From: Phascolarctos cinereus
Lineage: Eukaryota > Chordata > Mammalia > Diprotodontia > Phascolarctidae
Assembly: GCF_002099425.1 (NCBI RefSeq)
Contig: NW_018344259.1
Location: 1,704,001 to 1,768,000 of the forward strand
Reading direction: 5' to 3'
Length of the DNA stretch: 64,000 bases
Below are positions 21,869 to 33,829 of the stretch, piece by piece. The position numbers and the translations under genes were made by a program. Under the pieces are notes generated by a model. That model did not search any database and had not been told where the DNA came from. It saw nothing but the letters and a program-made list of their open reading frames with translations. Numbering within the stretch: position 1 is the stretch's first letter; each line of letters opens with the position of its first letter.

Positions 21869-22084
21869 TTTCTTCTTTCCCCTGGCAGAGACGGTGGAAG
21901 CTACAGCAGGCAGAAGACACAGCAACAGTGGAGCAGCAACAGTGATAGAAGGCCCTACCAACTGTGAATAGAGAGAAGTTCCCCTGAGACTAAACCTAAT
22001 CCATTTACCAAGAGAAGAGAGATTAGAACCTTGAAACCCCAAACTTTTGACACATACAGGTTGCAGCAAGAATTAGGTATGAAA
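21869..22084 (-). other. Possible 5' UTR or flank of the VDAC1 retrocopy
   Basis: GC-richer than its surroundings, with CAG/CAGCAA-rich sequence just upstream of the pseudogene start. It could be retrocopied 5' UTR. The reading frame stays open here for about 67 codons without any family resemblance. The boundary of the retrocopy cannot be set. Confidence 0.3.
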
Positions 22085-22945
22085 ACAGTGGCGGGGCGCC
22101 AGGGTCCCATGACCTTTACTGCAGGCATGACTTAAGCCAGAAGGAATAGTTCAGAAAGTGTCCTTGGACACAGCTGTTGTTGTGCACAGATTTGTCACTG
22201 CCAAATCTCTTCAGTGTTTTTCGCTCGTGATCAGGCAGTTTAGCAGCATCCAAAGCTTCTGCAAGGACAAAGACAATACAAGGGAATATGGCTCCAACAG
22301 ACTGGGAAAGGCACTTGAGAATGCCAGGCTCCACTACTGCACCATTTCACCGGAAGATCATCCTGGGCTTTCTTTCTCTCATTCATAGACAACCAGCTTT
22401 GCAGGGCTAGTATGATGGGTCAGCCTATGTCACTAACAATGAAATTCTGCTTCCACCAATTTTTGCATGCCACCGTCCCCAAGCCATAGCATAGGAAAGA
22501 AGTCACTGCCCTGCTTAAAGCAATCGACAGCAGCTGCTACCTTCCTACCCTTGCCACTTAATTCTGCATACCTCACAACAGTGTTTCTCCGCCACCAGTG
22601 ACTTGTTGAAATTTGGCCTGTGTTCTTATCTAAGTCAGGTCTTTGTCTGTGCATCGTATAAATTTTCTGCAATCACTGGAATACATGATATGAGTGGCAG
22701 ATGTGGCTACCACAGTGGTCCTTGAGTTATCCTTTTGCCCATCACGATTCCAGGCTTTTGTTTCTTCCTTCACTAATGTCTGTTTGCATGGATCTGTGGG
22801 GTTTCTTTCCATGGGACTTGGGTCCTGAAAGATTTGTTCAGTCTATGTGTTTGTGGAAGAACAGCCATTTCTCGATAGTAACTCTGTTGCTCTTTGTCTG
22901 TTTATGAATAGCAGGAAGAAACAAGGGAAACAGCCTGGGCTGTTC
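22085..22945. other. Unidentified repeat-free block, possible second pseudogene
   Basis: An 860-bp segment with more balanced base composition than the neighbours and no recognisable transposon. Minus-strand frames include AEALDAAKLPDHERKTLKRF (about 22194-22253) and a 79-codon frame at 22433-22672. Plus-strand frames at 22158-22388 and 22701-22907 are of similar length. None was recognised. It could be another host-gene retrocopy, part of the same insertion as VDAC1, or old unique DNA. Confidence 0.35.
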
Positions 22946-22948
22946 AGA

Positions 22949-22950
<2 letters not shown>

Positions 22951-22996
<46 letters not shown>
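22951..22996 (+). repeat. (CA)n microsatellite
   Basis: Pure CA dinucleotide array of about 46 bp. Confidence 0.97.
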
Positions 22997-22999
<3 letters not shown>

Positions 23000-23261
23000 A
23001 TATCTTTGATGAGCTCCAGTTCCAGAATCTAATAACTTGACTCGTACCTAGAGTGTTGTGTGAAGGCATGCTCTTTTTTTTTTAGAAAATATCATAGCAA
23101 AGAAAAAGGCTTCTTTAGATAAGGGCCATGCATGCTGAAAACATGACAAAGTGAGTATAGCTTTCATTCAATAATGTTTCATGTTAAACTGTAATATGAA
23201 AAATGTTGCACGTGTATAACATTTAATAGAATTCTTCTCTGCTATGTCATAAAGTTTGACT

Positions 23262-23343
23262 AATTCAGAAAGCCATTTAAAAGAAATATTATTCTGATTC
23301 TATCAATTCAGAAAGCCATTTAAAAGAAATATTATTCTGATTC
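23262..23343 (+). repeat. Two-copy tandem duplication, 43-bp period
   Basis: The unit beginning aattcagaaagccatttaaa at 23262 is repeated from 23305. The 39 bp compared are identical, which indicates a recent local duplication. Confidence 0.93.
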
Positions 23344-23663
23344 ACTATCACTTAGAAAGCAGTTTGCTGTCAAAATCAACATATGTTGCCAAACATTACT
23401 ATTAATTAGAGAATTGTAAAGTATTTTCATTCCCATTGTACATTTGTCTCAGTTTGTTGACTCATATTTAGATTTCTGGCATATAAAGTAATAAGTGTGC
23501 TCTCTTTTAAATGCCAAGACCACTTATTAGGGAACGGAAGAGATAGATTTGTAGAAGAGATTATAGTAAAACACCAACCATACAAATCATGAGGTGTTGA
23601 GAAGCTATCAATACTACAAAGAGGGCGATTGTCAAATGGTCACATAGCCTTTGTGACTTTTGT

Positions 23664-23805
23664 TTTTTGGTTAGGTAATGGGATTAAGTGACTTGCCCAG
23701 GGTCGCACAGCTAGTGAGTATTATGTGTCTGAGGCCAAATTTGAACTCAGGACCTTCTGAATCCAGGGTCAGTGCTCTATCCACTGTACCGTCTAGCTGC
23801 CCCTA
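23664..23805 (-). mobile_element. Marsupial short SINE, antisense, with TSD
   Basis: Short form: ttaagtgacttgcccagggt, aaatttgaactcaggacct, and head end gtctagctgcccc. The 10-bp site tgacttttgt flanks it at 23654-23663 and 23806-23815. Confidence 0.88.
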
Positions 23806-23819
23806 TGACTTTTGTAATA

Positions 23820-24700
23820 CTGAGAAACTAGTGGCATTAAGAGAGCACCAGTAAAACAAGTATATATTATCTGGTACGCTACATCACTGATGTAGCGTCA
23901 TAAGGTGATGATTCTCACATTTATAATAATGGTCTCTCTTTTCAATGGCCCTTAATGATTACATTTCTACACAGAGATCCTAGGCTCCCATTTACCTGCC
24001 TCTGGAGGTGCATCCAGCATCAGCAGGTGGTCAGGCTTGGTATTGTACAAGTTGGTGGCCACTGGTTGTATGCGCCCACTAGGCCACTGCTGAAGTTAAT
24101 TTTTATAGCCCCCCCAGAGAATGTGGCAATGTATAACTGTTGTTTTCAAACATTGGTGTTAGTAATGGGTTGACATAGCTCACACTTATGGAATATTCCA
24201 ATTAGTATATAATGGCTTCCTCCCTCTACAACAACCCCTTCTCCCTGCTTTGGGGAACAGTAGGGCTTTTGGATTGGGGAGTGAGAGGAAGTGATGTAAT
24301 GCAGCTGTGGGAACAAGGTATACAAGTATGATTGATGGTATGGATCCTTGCTGGATATTGCCCACTGAATCCACTCACCCTGTTCCTTGATGTGTTAGCT
24401 GTGGATGCAGGAGGTCAGAGATCTCTGCATATAATTGCAAAGAAAGCACCAAACCTCCTGAGTTCTAGTTCACACTAGATCCTGAGTCCATTTTCTGTGC
24501 TGTGATTTCCAGATTCAAAGTTCCTCTGGAGTACTCTACCTCTTCATCTGGTGAGTCAAATATTAAGTTGCCCCTCCTTTGCTTGCTCAAAGGGGAGTGA
24601 CATTGGAAAACCAAACAAACTCTTTCACTCTCTCTCTTTTTAAAAGAACTCCTGGGTCCAGTTCAGTTCTATGTCTGGAGGGACTTCTGGGTCATAGAAG
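23820..24700. other. No recognisable feature
   Basis: No repeat family or coding similarity recognised. Confidence 0.4.
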
Positions 24701-24704
24701 AGTA

Positions 24705-25010
24705 TCAGTCAATCCAAAAAATCAACAAACATTTATTAAGCACCTATTATGTGCCAGGAACTGTGCTAAGTGCTGGGGATACAACAAAAAGCAAAAGTCA
24801 TCCCCTGCCCTCTAAAAGCTCATAATCTAATGTGGAAGACAACAAACAAATACATACAAAAATGCTATATGTAGGATAAAAAGGAAATAATTAACAGCTG
24901 GAAAGCACTAAAATTAGGAAGATTGGCAAAGGCTTCTTTTAGAAGATGGGATTTTAGGTGGGACTTAAAGGAAGCCAGGAGGGGACACAAGAGGAGAGGA
25001 GGTACTAGGC
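24705..25010 (+). repeat. Copy of unclassified dispersed repeat
   Basis: A well-preserved start: acatttattaagcacctatt, atgtgccaggaactgtgcta, then tttaggtgggacttaaaggaa. Same family as 14715-15405. Confidence 0.55.
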
Positions 25011-25312
25011 TAGAATTGTATCTATCTACTTCCTTACATATTATTGTCCTAGGTGATGTAATTTTTAGGCTCTAACTAAACTCCTGATTACTATTTCTTA
25101 AAGGAAGAACTCCAAGCTCTTTATCCAAAGCTTAGCATCCTTCCCACCAGATTAGTTCCACAAAGAACACAAATGACAAATAGGAAAGAAAGCTATTTAT
25201 CTAAGTCAATGGCAAAATAGAAATACGTATGAGCATATATGCCAGACAATACAAACTGAGAGAGCTCTCCCATTAGGATGAGATATCTCAGTGAGGGGGC
25301 CTGAAATGGGTG

Positions 25313-25315
<3 letters not shown>

Positions 25316-25365
<50 letters not shown>

Positions 25366-25436
25366 GAGAGAGACACACACACAAACACACAGAGACACAG
25401 AGAGACAGAGCGACAGACAAAGAGAGAGAGGGAGAG
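25316..25436 (+). repeat. (TG)n, (GA)n and (CA)n compound microsatellite
   Basis: A TG array of about 45 bp passes into GA and CA/GACA repeats. Serine/histidine/threonine-rich frames here are artefacts. Confidence 0.95.
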
Positions 25437-27355
25437 TCCCAGGTCTTACCTAAAAGGGAAATTTATTGAAAATCTCTAGTCTAACAAGCTGAGGGATGGG
25501 GACATGATGGAGATTGCCAACTACTCTAATGCTGGCTTTCTCCCTGAAGTGGGGCTGTCATTATCTGTCTTCACTCTCAAAGCTAAAGGCCAGACGAACC
25601 CAAAGAGACTGAATCTCTCCTCCCTCTTGTTCCCACCAACTCCACCCCACCCCTCATACAAACATAGGGCATTGATCTCCACCAGAGAGTCCCATACCAG
25701 TGGGTTTTGGGACTCCAGCTAAATTCAGGATGTAATTCTATGTAGAGGAAAGCAGGATATTTGAAAGTGAATGTGTTGTAAAAACAAAAGATGCATATAA
25801 AAGTCATTTTTTAAAAAAAGAAAAAATTTTAGTTAAAAAAGTTGTGTTCATATCACAGCTTGTTTTTCTACTGAATAACTCCTTTACTTCTCCATTTGTC
25901 CTCATTTATTCCCCATTAATTGTCTTGTTCAAGGTAATCTAAAAATTTTTACTGCTAGAAAATACAGGGAAATAGTCTGGGGTGGGGAGAAATGGTTCAT
26001 GCAAAAATAAATAGTAAGGAAGTTACATAGTTAAGTACATAACATATTAAAGTCTATAGATTTAGATGTGCCTCTTTTCCAATAGAATGTGAATAGAGCT
26101 AGGTCTGATCTTTCTTAGCCCTTAACACTCTCTCATATCTCTCTGTTATTTTTGTGGGTATCCTCTCTGTTGAAATCCTCTATCTCAATTTTGATGCTCA
26201 AGGCAAGTATTCATGAATCTTTTCCATCTCTTGGGTCTGAATTCCACTGTTATTCATGCATAGCTCCTATATAGACCTTGGAGTGGTTAAAAAAAGGCAG
26301 TCAAAATTGCAGCCAAAGGAGTCCTTACCAGCTCAAGTGACATTCTTTTACATCTCAGGGGAAACTCCCCATCTCATGTGTTCTTATTTCACACACAGGA
26401 AAGTCATCTTAGGTCATTTCCTCGACTTCCTTCATAGCCACAGTCAACTCTCCCACCATTGGCTGGGGGAAGTACTGAAGCACTGGTGGATCAGGCTACC
26501 CATTAGGTAAAGAAGGTGGCTTTCCTAAAAGACAGCAGTAAGAGAGGAAACTACTATGGCCTGCCTATCATGAGGCTGGAATAGCTCTAGGAAAATGAAC
26601 ACCTTAAAAACATTCAACTCCAGGTTGGGTTTGAGATGCTCTGCCTGGACAGACGTGGAGCCAGCAAAACAAAGTCTTGATCTGAAGTAAAGAGGCATTA
26701 AAGCAACTATTCAAACTTAGCCTAGTCAGGCTCTTTGGCCATCTTTGATTCTGTGCTTTACAGCTGTTTCCTCCCAACCCCCCCCATCTTGAATTTGGAT
26801 CCCTTTCCAGCCTTTCTTTTCCTTGACTAGTCTTCGCTTGATCTTTAAAGATGAGAACTTAGCAGTTCTCTGGGTTAATAATTGTGTAATGACCTATTCT
26901 AGTTCTGTGCCAATTAGGAGTCATGTCTCTTTGTACAGTGCAGCAGTACACAAAACATCCCAGGCTTGCTTGGAAGCCTGGTTGCAGGGAGATGCCTTAA
27001 TAATAACATTTGTCTTTGTATTGCTGGGTCAAGCACTTCATTATTTTCCACTGAGAAAACCCATTTCCCTTCCCTCTTCCATCTCTCTCTCTCTCCTCCT
27101 TTTCTTTTGGAAACCCCAAAGACTAGATTACTCTTTCTCATGTAGCTTAGGTTATCTCTGTCAGCCCCCTCCAGCTTTGTAGTGATGGTGATGGAGTTTA
27201 GAAAAGCCAGTAAAGGGGGCTAAGAATCATATGGCTTTTGGACTATCTAGAAACATGAACAATTGTTGCTTCTTCACATGTCAGTTCCTTATCCAATAAC
27301 CAATATGTTGACATGGAACTTGAGGAACAGAATCATATCTGTCTTGACATTCTCA
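25437..27355. other. Long stretch with no recognisable feature
   Basis: No repeat or coding family was recognised on either strand across about 1.9 kb. The longest frame (26823-27182, 119 codons, plus) has no visible domain and ends in a low-complexity region. Confidence 0.4.
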
Positions 27356-27359
27356 TTAC

Positions 27360-27830
27360 AAAGAATACAAGAAGCCGAAGGGAAATTGTAGCTAAATGGA
27401 AGGATGGCCCATAGATTTTAATCTTTGGAAGGTGTCTAATGGAGTTGGCAGGGTTGGTTCCACTGTATATTCAAAAGGAATGAGAAACCTCATTTTATGG
27501 GACATTTGGTTTTCTGATATTGCAGTGTGCATGATGGCATTTGCCAAAATACCACCATGAAAAAAGACATGTAGCTTAGGTGCTGACATCTACTGCAGAA
27601 CATGAAGAATTCAATAAGACCCTCAAAGTAAATCAGTACATATCATAATTATTGGTGACTTCAATACAAAGATGGGCATGGGGAAAATGTGAAAAAGGTA
27701 TAGGAAAACATGACTTACAAGTAAGTAACAAGTGAGGCCTTATGCTTATATACCATGCTTTTTTTTTTTCCAAAAAGACATGGTGAGCCTTGAATAATAT
27801 CACAAAAAATTAAATTCACTTTATAAAAGG
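27360..27830 (+). mobile_element. RTE-type LINE endonuclease remnant
   Basis: Plus-strand fragments read REIVAKWKDGP, then TSTAEHEEFNKTLKVNQY and IIGDFNTKMGMGK. The GDFN motif belongs to the apurinic/apyrimidinic-type endonuclease of RTE LINEs. A decayed FFSKK-like block follows at about 27757. Breaks and a T-run interrupt it. Confidence 0.75.
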
Positions 27831-28171
27831 GTTAGAGGACTGTCCAATGAAAGCCCAGGCCCTATGAACATGTGCAGCAAGCTCTGCCTGATGCAATTCC
27901 CCAAGTGGATGTCAGAACAGGCATAGGTTATGTTCTGGTGGAGCCTTTCAATTGGCTTCTGAGCCCGAATTGAGAATGCTTACTAAGGATGCTCACCAGA
28001 TGATTCAGGCACTGAGTTAGAGTGTGAAGGTAAGGAATGCTATAAAAATATCTTTTTGTAAAAGCAAATTGATGTTAATTGGTTAAATGAAGCTAATCAT
28101 TAATGACTGATGTTGGAGGGAACATACTGGAATGTGAATATGAGTCAATATCTTTAGGTAAAGATTGATGT
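27831..28171. other. No clear feature, possibly more RTE
   Basis: Follows the RTE endonuclease piece, but no motif was recognised. Confidence 0.3.
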
Positions 28172-28690
28172 TTGTCCTTCATTCTCGAAGAGGACCATGA
28201 TGACAGGTGATGACAAATGAATTGGATGTAGATGAGGTAGGGCTAGGCAAAATCACCAGCTTCACTCTCTGCTCCTGAGCCATCTAGGTCCAGTGGCAAG
28301 ATATAGATCAAGACAACTGGAGATGGCCCTAGAGGCAGTGGGAGACCTTGGCTTTTTTTTTTCTGGTGAGGCTATTGGGGTTAAGTGACTTGCCCAGAGT
28401 CACACAGCTAGTGAGTGCTATGTGTCTGAGGCTGGATTTGAACTCAGGTCCTCCTGACTCTAGGGCCAGTGTTCCATCCACTGTACCACCTAGCTGCTCT
28501 AAGACATCAGCTTTTTAAAATTAAAGTCTTTCCTAGGTCTCAGTTTGACTGAGACAATGCCCATTCAGTGAGTAAGGATAGATAAGAAATGAGGGAAAGA
28601 ATGGCCTCTTTTACCTAGTTAAAAAAAGAAATCAATCTGGGAGGAGAAGACTTTCAGGGTTTCTGGCCAAAACAGAAACAATTGCTATTT
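28172..28690 (-). repeat. RTE-tailed repeat, split by a SINE
   Basis: Second copy of the family at 582-1440, starting gtttgtccttcattctcgaag. Matching blocks are tccagtggcaagatatag, gaccttggcttttt and aatctgggaggagaagactt. A short marsupial SINE lies inside at about 28345-28497, ending accacctagctgctc. A further stretch to about 28935 resembles decayed RTE C-terminal sequence. Confidence 0.65.
28345..28497 (-). mobile_element. Marsupial short SINE, antisense
   Basis: Starts with a T run, then gttaagtgacttgcccagag, tgaactcaggtcctcctgac, and the head end tgtaccacctagctgctc. Confidence 0.85.
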
Positions 28691-29039
28691 ACACTCAAAT
28701 TGACAATCAATTGATAGTTCTATTACTATCCATGCCATAACAAGAGAAAGAAGAAACCTTCCAACATGTTGGATCAAACTCCAGTTTGGAGGATGCACAG
28801 GAGGATATAGGTAAGAGGCACAGGATGACGTGGGGTGGATGAACTGTGAGCTCTACCATTGAGCAGAGGTATGTACCCCAATGGGACTACAGATCCATTG
28901 AAGTATCAAAGGAATTGTATCTGAATAGGATCTTCATAAGATGATGACAAATTAATCTTTTCTAAAAATACTTTTGTAGTACATTATATATGTTTTTTTT
29001 AGTTCTTATAAAATGCATGTCATTAGATAGGATTTTTTA

Positions 29040-29690
29040 AAATTTTTTTAAATATGAATTTATTTTTATTTAGTTCTCAACATTCACTCCCACAAGTTTT
29101 TGAATTCCAAATTTTCACCCCATCTCCCCCCTCCCCCCACCCCAAGATGGCATGCATTCTGAATATCCCTTCCCCTAGTCTGTCCTCTCTTCTATCTCTC
29201 TCCCCTTCTCTTATCCCCTTCCCCATCTATTTTCCTGTAGGGCAGGATAGACTTCTGTACCCCATTTCCTATATTTCTTATTTCCCAGTAGCATGTGAAA
29301 ACATTTTTTTTAAACATATGTTTTTAAAACTTTAGGTTTCAAATTTTCTCTCTTCCTCCCTCCCCACCCACCCTCATTGAAAAGGCAAGCATCTCAATAT
29401 AGGTTGTACATGTGCAGTTATGCAAAACACATCCATAGTAGACATGTTGTGAAAAACTAACTCTATTTCCCTTAATCCTATCCTGTCCTCCCATTTATTC
29501 TATTCTTTCTTTTGACCCTGTCCCTCCTCAGAAGTATTTACTTCTGATTACCCCCTTTCCCAATCTGCCCTCCTGTCTATCATCCCCCTGCTCTCTTGTC
29601 CCCTTCTCCCCCTATATTCCTTTAGGGTAAGACAGATTTCCATACCCAATTGAATGTGTATGTTATTCCCTCCTTAAGCCAAAGGATGTT
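29040..29690 (-). mobile_element. Young L1 3' end, antisense
   Basis: Antisense L1 3' UTR starting at the tail (aatatgaatttatttttatt), through caccccaagatggcatgcat to atgttattccctccttaagcc. It is close to the reverse complement of about 19745-20385. A direct repeat around aggattttttaa / aggatgtttttaa at the two ends may be its TSD. Confidence 0.88.
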
Positions 29691-29754
29691 TTTAAGATAT
29701 GTTTTAAGATGATAAGTCTACTTTCTTAGATTTACCTAAGGTGCCAACTCTAGT

Positions 29755-29970
29755 TCCATTCACTAATTCATTCAACAAAAAAACTTTTTTAAAAACTCCT
29801 ACTATAAGCAATCGCTCTGCTAAGGAATGGAAGAAATACAGAGATAAATAAGATATGATCCCTACTCTCAGAGAACTTATAATTTGGTAAAAGAGATCAA
29901 ACAAGCAAATCATTATAATACAAACATGATAAATGCATGAGATGTAAAATAAGTGCTAGGTGAAGCTCAC
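29755..29970 (+). repeat. Copy of unclassified dispersed repeat
   Basis: Decayed copy with aagatatgatccctactctc and agagaacttataatttgg in the order seen at 14.8 kb. Confidence 0.4.
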
Positions 29971-30438
29971 CTTTAGCTTTGATGAGAATAGTGAACTTAT
30001 TATTGTATTTTGCCAGATTATTTGGTAGATATATTATCTTTTTTTTCTTTCTGCTGACTGAATTTTGATTTTCATAGCATGTATGTAACTCTATCAGGAG
30101 ATGGGTAGGAGAAGAAGGAGGAAAAACTTTGCTACATGTTGGAATCTCTGATAAAAGAAGTAGCGGAGGGAAAGATTTTTAAATTATTCTTATTACTATG
30201 AGCTACACTACTTGTCTCTTATTACCATTAGTGATTCAGAAGTGCCAATTTGGTCGAGAGGTCTATTATTAAATCAATTTTTAAGTGTTCCACCTTGTCA
30301 CATCCATATCTTACAGAAAAAAAGTAGCATACAACCATTTTCACATCGTGATTTTATAGTCTAAAATCCTAGAAGAGCCTTAACTTACCAATTTTGGAGT
30401 TTTTTGAGTGTTTATGCTGTATATGCTGCATATTCACA
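29971..30438. other. No recognisable feature
   Basis: Nothing recognised. Confidence 0.4.
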
Positions 30439-30439
30439 T

Positions 30440-30760
30440 ATTATGGTTGGTCAGTTGGTTGCTCTTTGTTCTCAAAGAGGACCAAAATGACATCACTATG
30501 TTAGAGTCAAGTTACAATGTGTCCAACTGTGGCTCATCAGACCAATGTGAGCTCAGAAGGCTCTACTACAGGTCAGGTACAAATAGTTGACGTGAATATT
30601 TGGGGTGGATTCTCTAATTTTGAGCTCATGTTTCTTTTGTGCTACTGCAATTCTGCTTTGCTAGTAGAGCATGGCACCTTCTTTGATGAGGGCATGCCAT
30701 GCTGGGTAATCCTGAGCCAGTGTCTCCTATGGCATGCAATCGATGCCAAATTGTATATTA
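30440..30760 (-). mobile_element. RTE-type LINE 3' end, antisense
   Basis: Antisense counterpart of the 3' end at 50.85-51.03 kb. It starts ttgctctttgttctcaaagag at about 30459, then tgtccaactgtggctcatca, tctactacaggtcaggtaca and atttggggtggattctctaa. The complement of 30515-30580 corresponds to the short zinc-finger segment described there. Confidence 0.65.
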
Positions 30761-31160
30761 TAACATAATACACAAGGGCATAGTATGCTTTTGAAATTTC
30801 AGAGCCAAATAAAGCATGTGGTTATATGAATTTTAAGGATTATTCATTTCTGGTTATATTTTCCACATCTCTGTTTTGGGGTTTCCACAAGAAATTAGAA
30901 TTAGAAGTGTCAGGGACATTTGCTAGAAAAAATGGAATAAGAAAGGAAATCAATAGGTAGTGACAGTCCATTATGTTTACCAGGATTATACTGTTTTACA
31001 GGATTATGTAAAAATCTATCAACTGTCTAGAAGGGATAGAGGCAAAATTAGTAAGGATGATGTGAATGAAAATTGAAGCCTAAAAATATGATCTTTGCTC
31101 TGCATATTACTATAAAAACATTTATTTATGGAGCATTATTTACATCACATAAAGCCACAT
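30761..31160. other. No recognisable feature
   Basis: Nothing recognised. Confidence 0.4.
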
Positions 31161-31164
31161 AGCA

Positions 31165-31535
31165 CAAAGGCATTATGGTGCAGTGGAAAGAATGCTGACC
31201 TGTGTTTGAATCCTTAATTTTCCATTTATTATATGACATTGATCAAGTCACTTAACCTCTCTGATCCTCATGAGGGGATTGGGCTAGACAATAATAACAA
31301 TAAATGCTTTAACATATGATATCATTTGATTATCAAAGCAACCTGGGATGTAGGTGCTATTATTATCCTCATTTTACTGAAAAGAAAATGGCAGACAGAG
31401 TTTAAGTAACTTGCCCAAGGTCACACAGCTAATAAGTAGCTAGAGTTGAACTTCATATCCGGTAATCTAGCCACAGTACCACCTGCATGACCTATAAGAT
31501 CCCTTCCAGCTTTACGTATATGATCCTATGATCCT
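31165..31535. repeat. MIR inserted into an opposite-strand MIR
   Basis: A sense MIR/THER starts at 31165 (gcagtggaaagaatgctgac, cacttaacctctctgatcct) and breaks at about 31291. An antisense MIR fills 31292-31481 (gggatgtaggtgctattatt, ttgcccaaggtcacacagct). The first element ends at 31482-31535 (gatcccttccagcttta, tatgatccta). Confidence 0.8.
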
Positions 31536-31539
31536 AAAA

Positions 31540-32190
31540 TTTCACAAGATGGACAAGTATGGATGGTCTGCAAACTGTATCACTGGAGGGTGTACCCACA
31601 ATCAGTCTGACAACAGATCCATTGAAATAAAAATTTAGAATCTGATACTGCTATATGGCTATGAATCAAGGAACACGATGATCTCCAAAATATCAGCATT
31701 GTGGTTGTCCCGTGGGGCAGTGGAAAAATATATGCTAGGTATAAATGTGTATCAGTATATTAATAAAGGGAAATATATATGTATGTAATGAGAATGAAGA
31801 CAATGGATAGACAACCCAAGTGCCGTACTTGGATCCATATAGTGTTTACAGAACCAGAAGAAGACAGGTAATACGTTGGGTGGACCCTCCTCCCAAGGAG
31901 GATTTATAGAACTACATGGCCAAGTGTTGCATGAGGTTAGAATGCACAGATATATAGTGATCTGTAGCATTGGTGGCAGCCCCACATTGCTGAGATAAAG
32001 AATCCATTGAAACACTGAAGTGTCATAATTTAATATTCTCACTGAACTTTGAAGGTATAGTATGAAGGGTCTTGTGGAATAGAATAATACGTGATCTAAA
32101 GGCTGACCATCTTTAAAGTCTTTATCAAATATAATCCTGTTCATGTTATACAGAAGTACACAAAGTATGTTATCACATGCTGCATCCATG
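31540..32190. repeat. Possible decayed RTE C-terminal sequence
   Basis: Plus-strand LLYGYESRNTMIS near 31650-31690 resembles the YGCETW region after RTE reverse transcriptase. RRQVIRWVD near 31860-31885 resembles the later Arg/Trp-rich motif. Similarity is weak. A 145-codon minus-strand frame here (31752-32189) has no recognised family. Confidence 0.35.
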
Positions 32191-33412
32191 TGTTTTCAGT
32201 GTAGAGACGCAAAGTTCAACAGGACAAACCACTCTCACTGATTTAAGAGTTTATGTGGCCTATGACATCTCTTCCTTCTCTGTTTTGAACATTTCACTGG
32301 CGATTAACCCTTTTCCCAGAAAGGAGGGGTAGGAGTAGGAAGAGGATGTGGAATTAAAATCAGTCAGTTCTATATCAGATTAGCATTGTTGATTGAAGGG
32401 TAAAAATGAGTATTATCCCACAAGTCCAGAGGACTGCAGATAAATCATACTACCTACCTCCTGCCAGAGAAGTGAGACTTAAAATTGAGAATGAGACATG
32501 CCTTTTTTGACCAGCCAAAGTGGTTATTTGTTTTGCTGGAATATATGAGTTTATTGTGATGTTTTGGGGGGGTTTTATATAAAGTGTTCAAATTAGGAGG
32601 GAAAAATAGTTGCTTTAAATAGAGATATATGTATATAGAAATATATGTATCTATCTATACACACGCACATACATATTTTAATAGAGTTTATGGGCCAAAA
32701 TGAGGTTTTCAATTTATTGTGTGTATCCCCATTAGAACTGATAACAAAAGATGACCATAGTTCATAGCTCATTGTCTTTATTTGAAGACTTTCAGCTACT
32801 GAGTTAAAAAAAGATTTGTGAAGGATTAAGAATATATTGTAACATCTATGAAATGGAAAAAGAAATGTTTTCAAGTAATCAAAGTTATTTACCCAATGCC
32901 AAAATAGTCAGTAGTTTCAATCAACTAAAAGAAATAGTCAGTTTAAAAAAATCATCAGACAGCAGTTTTACTCAGTTGACTTCGTCAGTTCAGTCAAAAA
33001 GATTGTTTCAGTAGGTCTGTTTGGACAGAACATGAGTGTTATGGCTAAGCATTGTGTCATATTAAAACCAAACCTTCACTGACATGGCAAATGCAGGTGT
33101 TAGTCATATACATTCCAAGAGATTACATGAATAATTTAAGGATTTATCTTTCACAGCATGTCAGCTTAAAGAACAGTTTTGTGGTTATATTACCTTTCAC
33201 CTTGAATGCAGTTATGTGCCCTTTCCCTGAACTTATTCTTCTCACTTCTTTCCCTTTTTATTCTTCCTCTACTCTCTATCTTTTGCTCACTTTCTCTCCC
33301 TCTCTGTGTCTCTCTCATTCTTATTTCGTCCATATGAACCAAAATAATCAAATAGAAAGTGAAAAACTTAAGCTAATCATTCTTTTTCCTTCTCAAGCAA
33401 TCCACAAGCATT
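32191..33412. other. No recognisable feature
   Basis: AT-rich sequence with short TA/CA runs near 32625-32675. No family recognised. Confidence 0.4.
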
Positions 33413-33414
33413 GA

Positions 33415-33825
33415 GTCAACATAATAGCTAGCATTTCTATGGTTCTTTAAGGTTTGTAAAATGTCATCTCATTTGATCTCTATAAGCTACGAGGTAGGAG
33501 AAATTATTATCTCCTTTTACAGATGAGAAATAGAGGCCAAAAGGCTCAGTGACTTGGATAGGGTCACACAGCTACTAAGTATCTGAAGCAGGTTTTGAAT
33601 TCAGATCTTTCTGAGTCCGAGACCAGCTCTCTATCCATCATGCCTACTCTCTGGCAGGCACTACACTACGTAGTAGAGATAAATACAAAGAATGGAACAA
33701 TCTCTACTCTCAAGGAAGTTATGGAGAAATAAGAAGTACATATATACTGTATCTCATAATAAATACTATGCTGTATCGTATATGTAATGAAAAAATATAA
33801 AGACAATAAATACACAGTGGGGGGG
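33415..33825 (-). repeat. MIR, antisense, then unclassified repeat fragment
   Basis: 33425-33645 is an antisense MIR: tctatggttctttaaggttt, cttttacagatgagaaatag, ggtcacacagctactaagta. 33650-33820 resembles the unclassified dispersed repeat, ending at a G run (33820-33829). Confidence 0.7.
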
Positions 33826-33829
33826 GGGG

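Noticed and set aside
22116-22334. Frame containing AEALDAAKLPDHERKTLKRFG as a gene exon
   Set aside because: Suggestive composition, but no family was recognised and no splice context was seen. It is kept only as part of the unidentified block.
31752-32189. 145-codon minus-strand frame with cysteine/leucine content
   Set aside because: No signal peptide, domain or family was recognised, and decayed RTE-like sequence overlaps it on the other strand.
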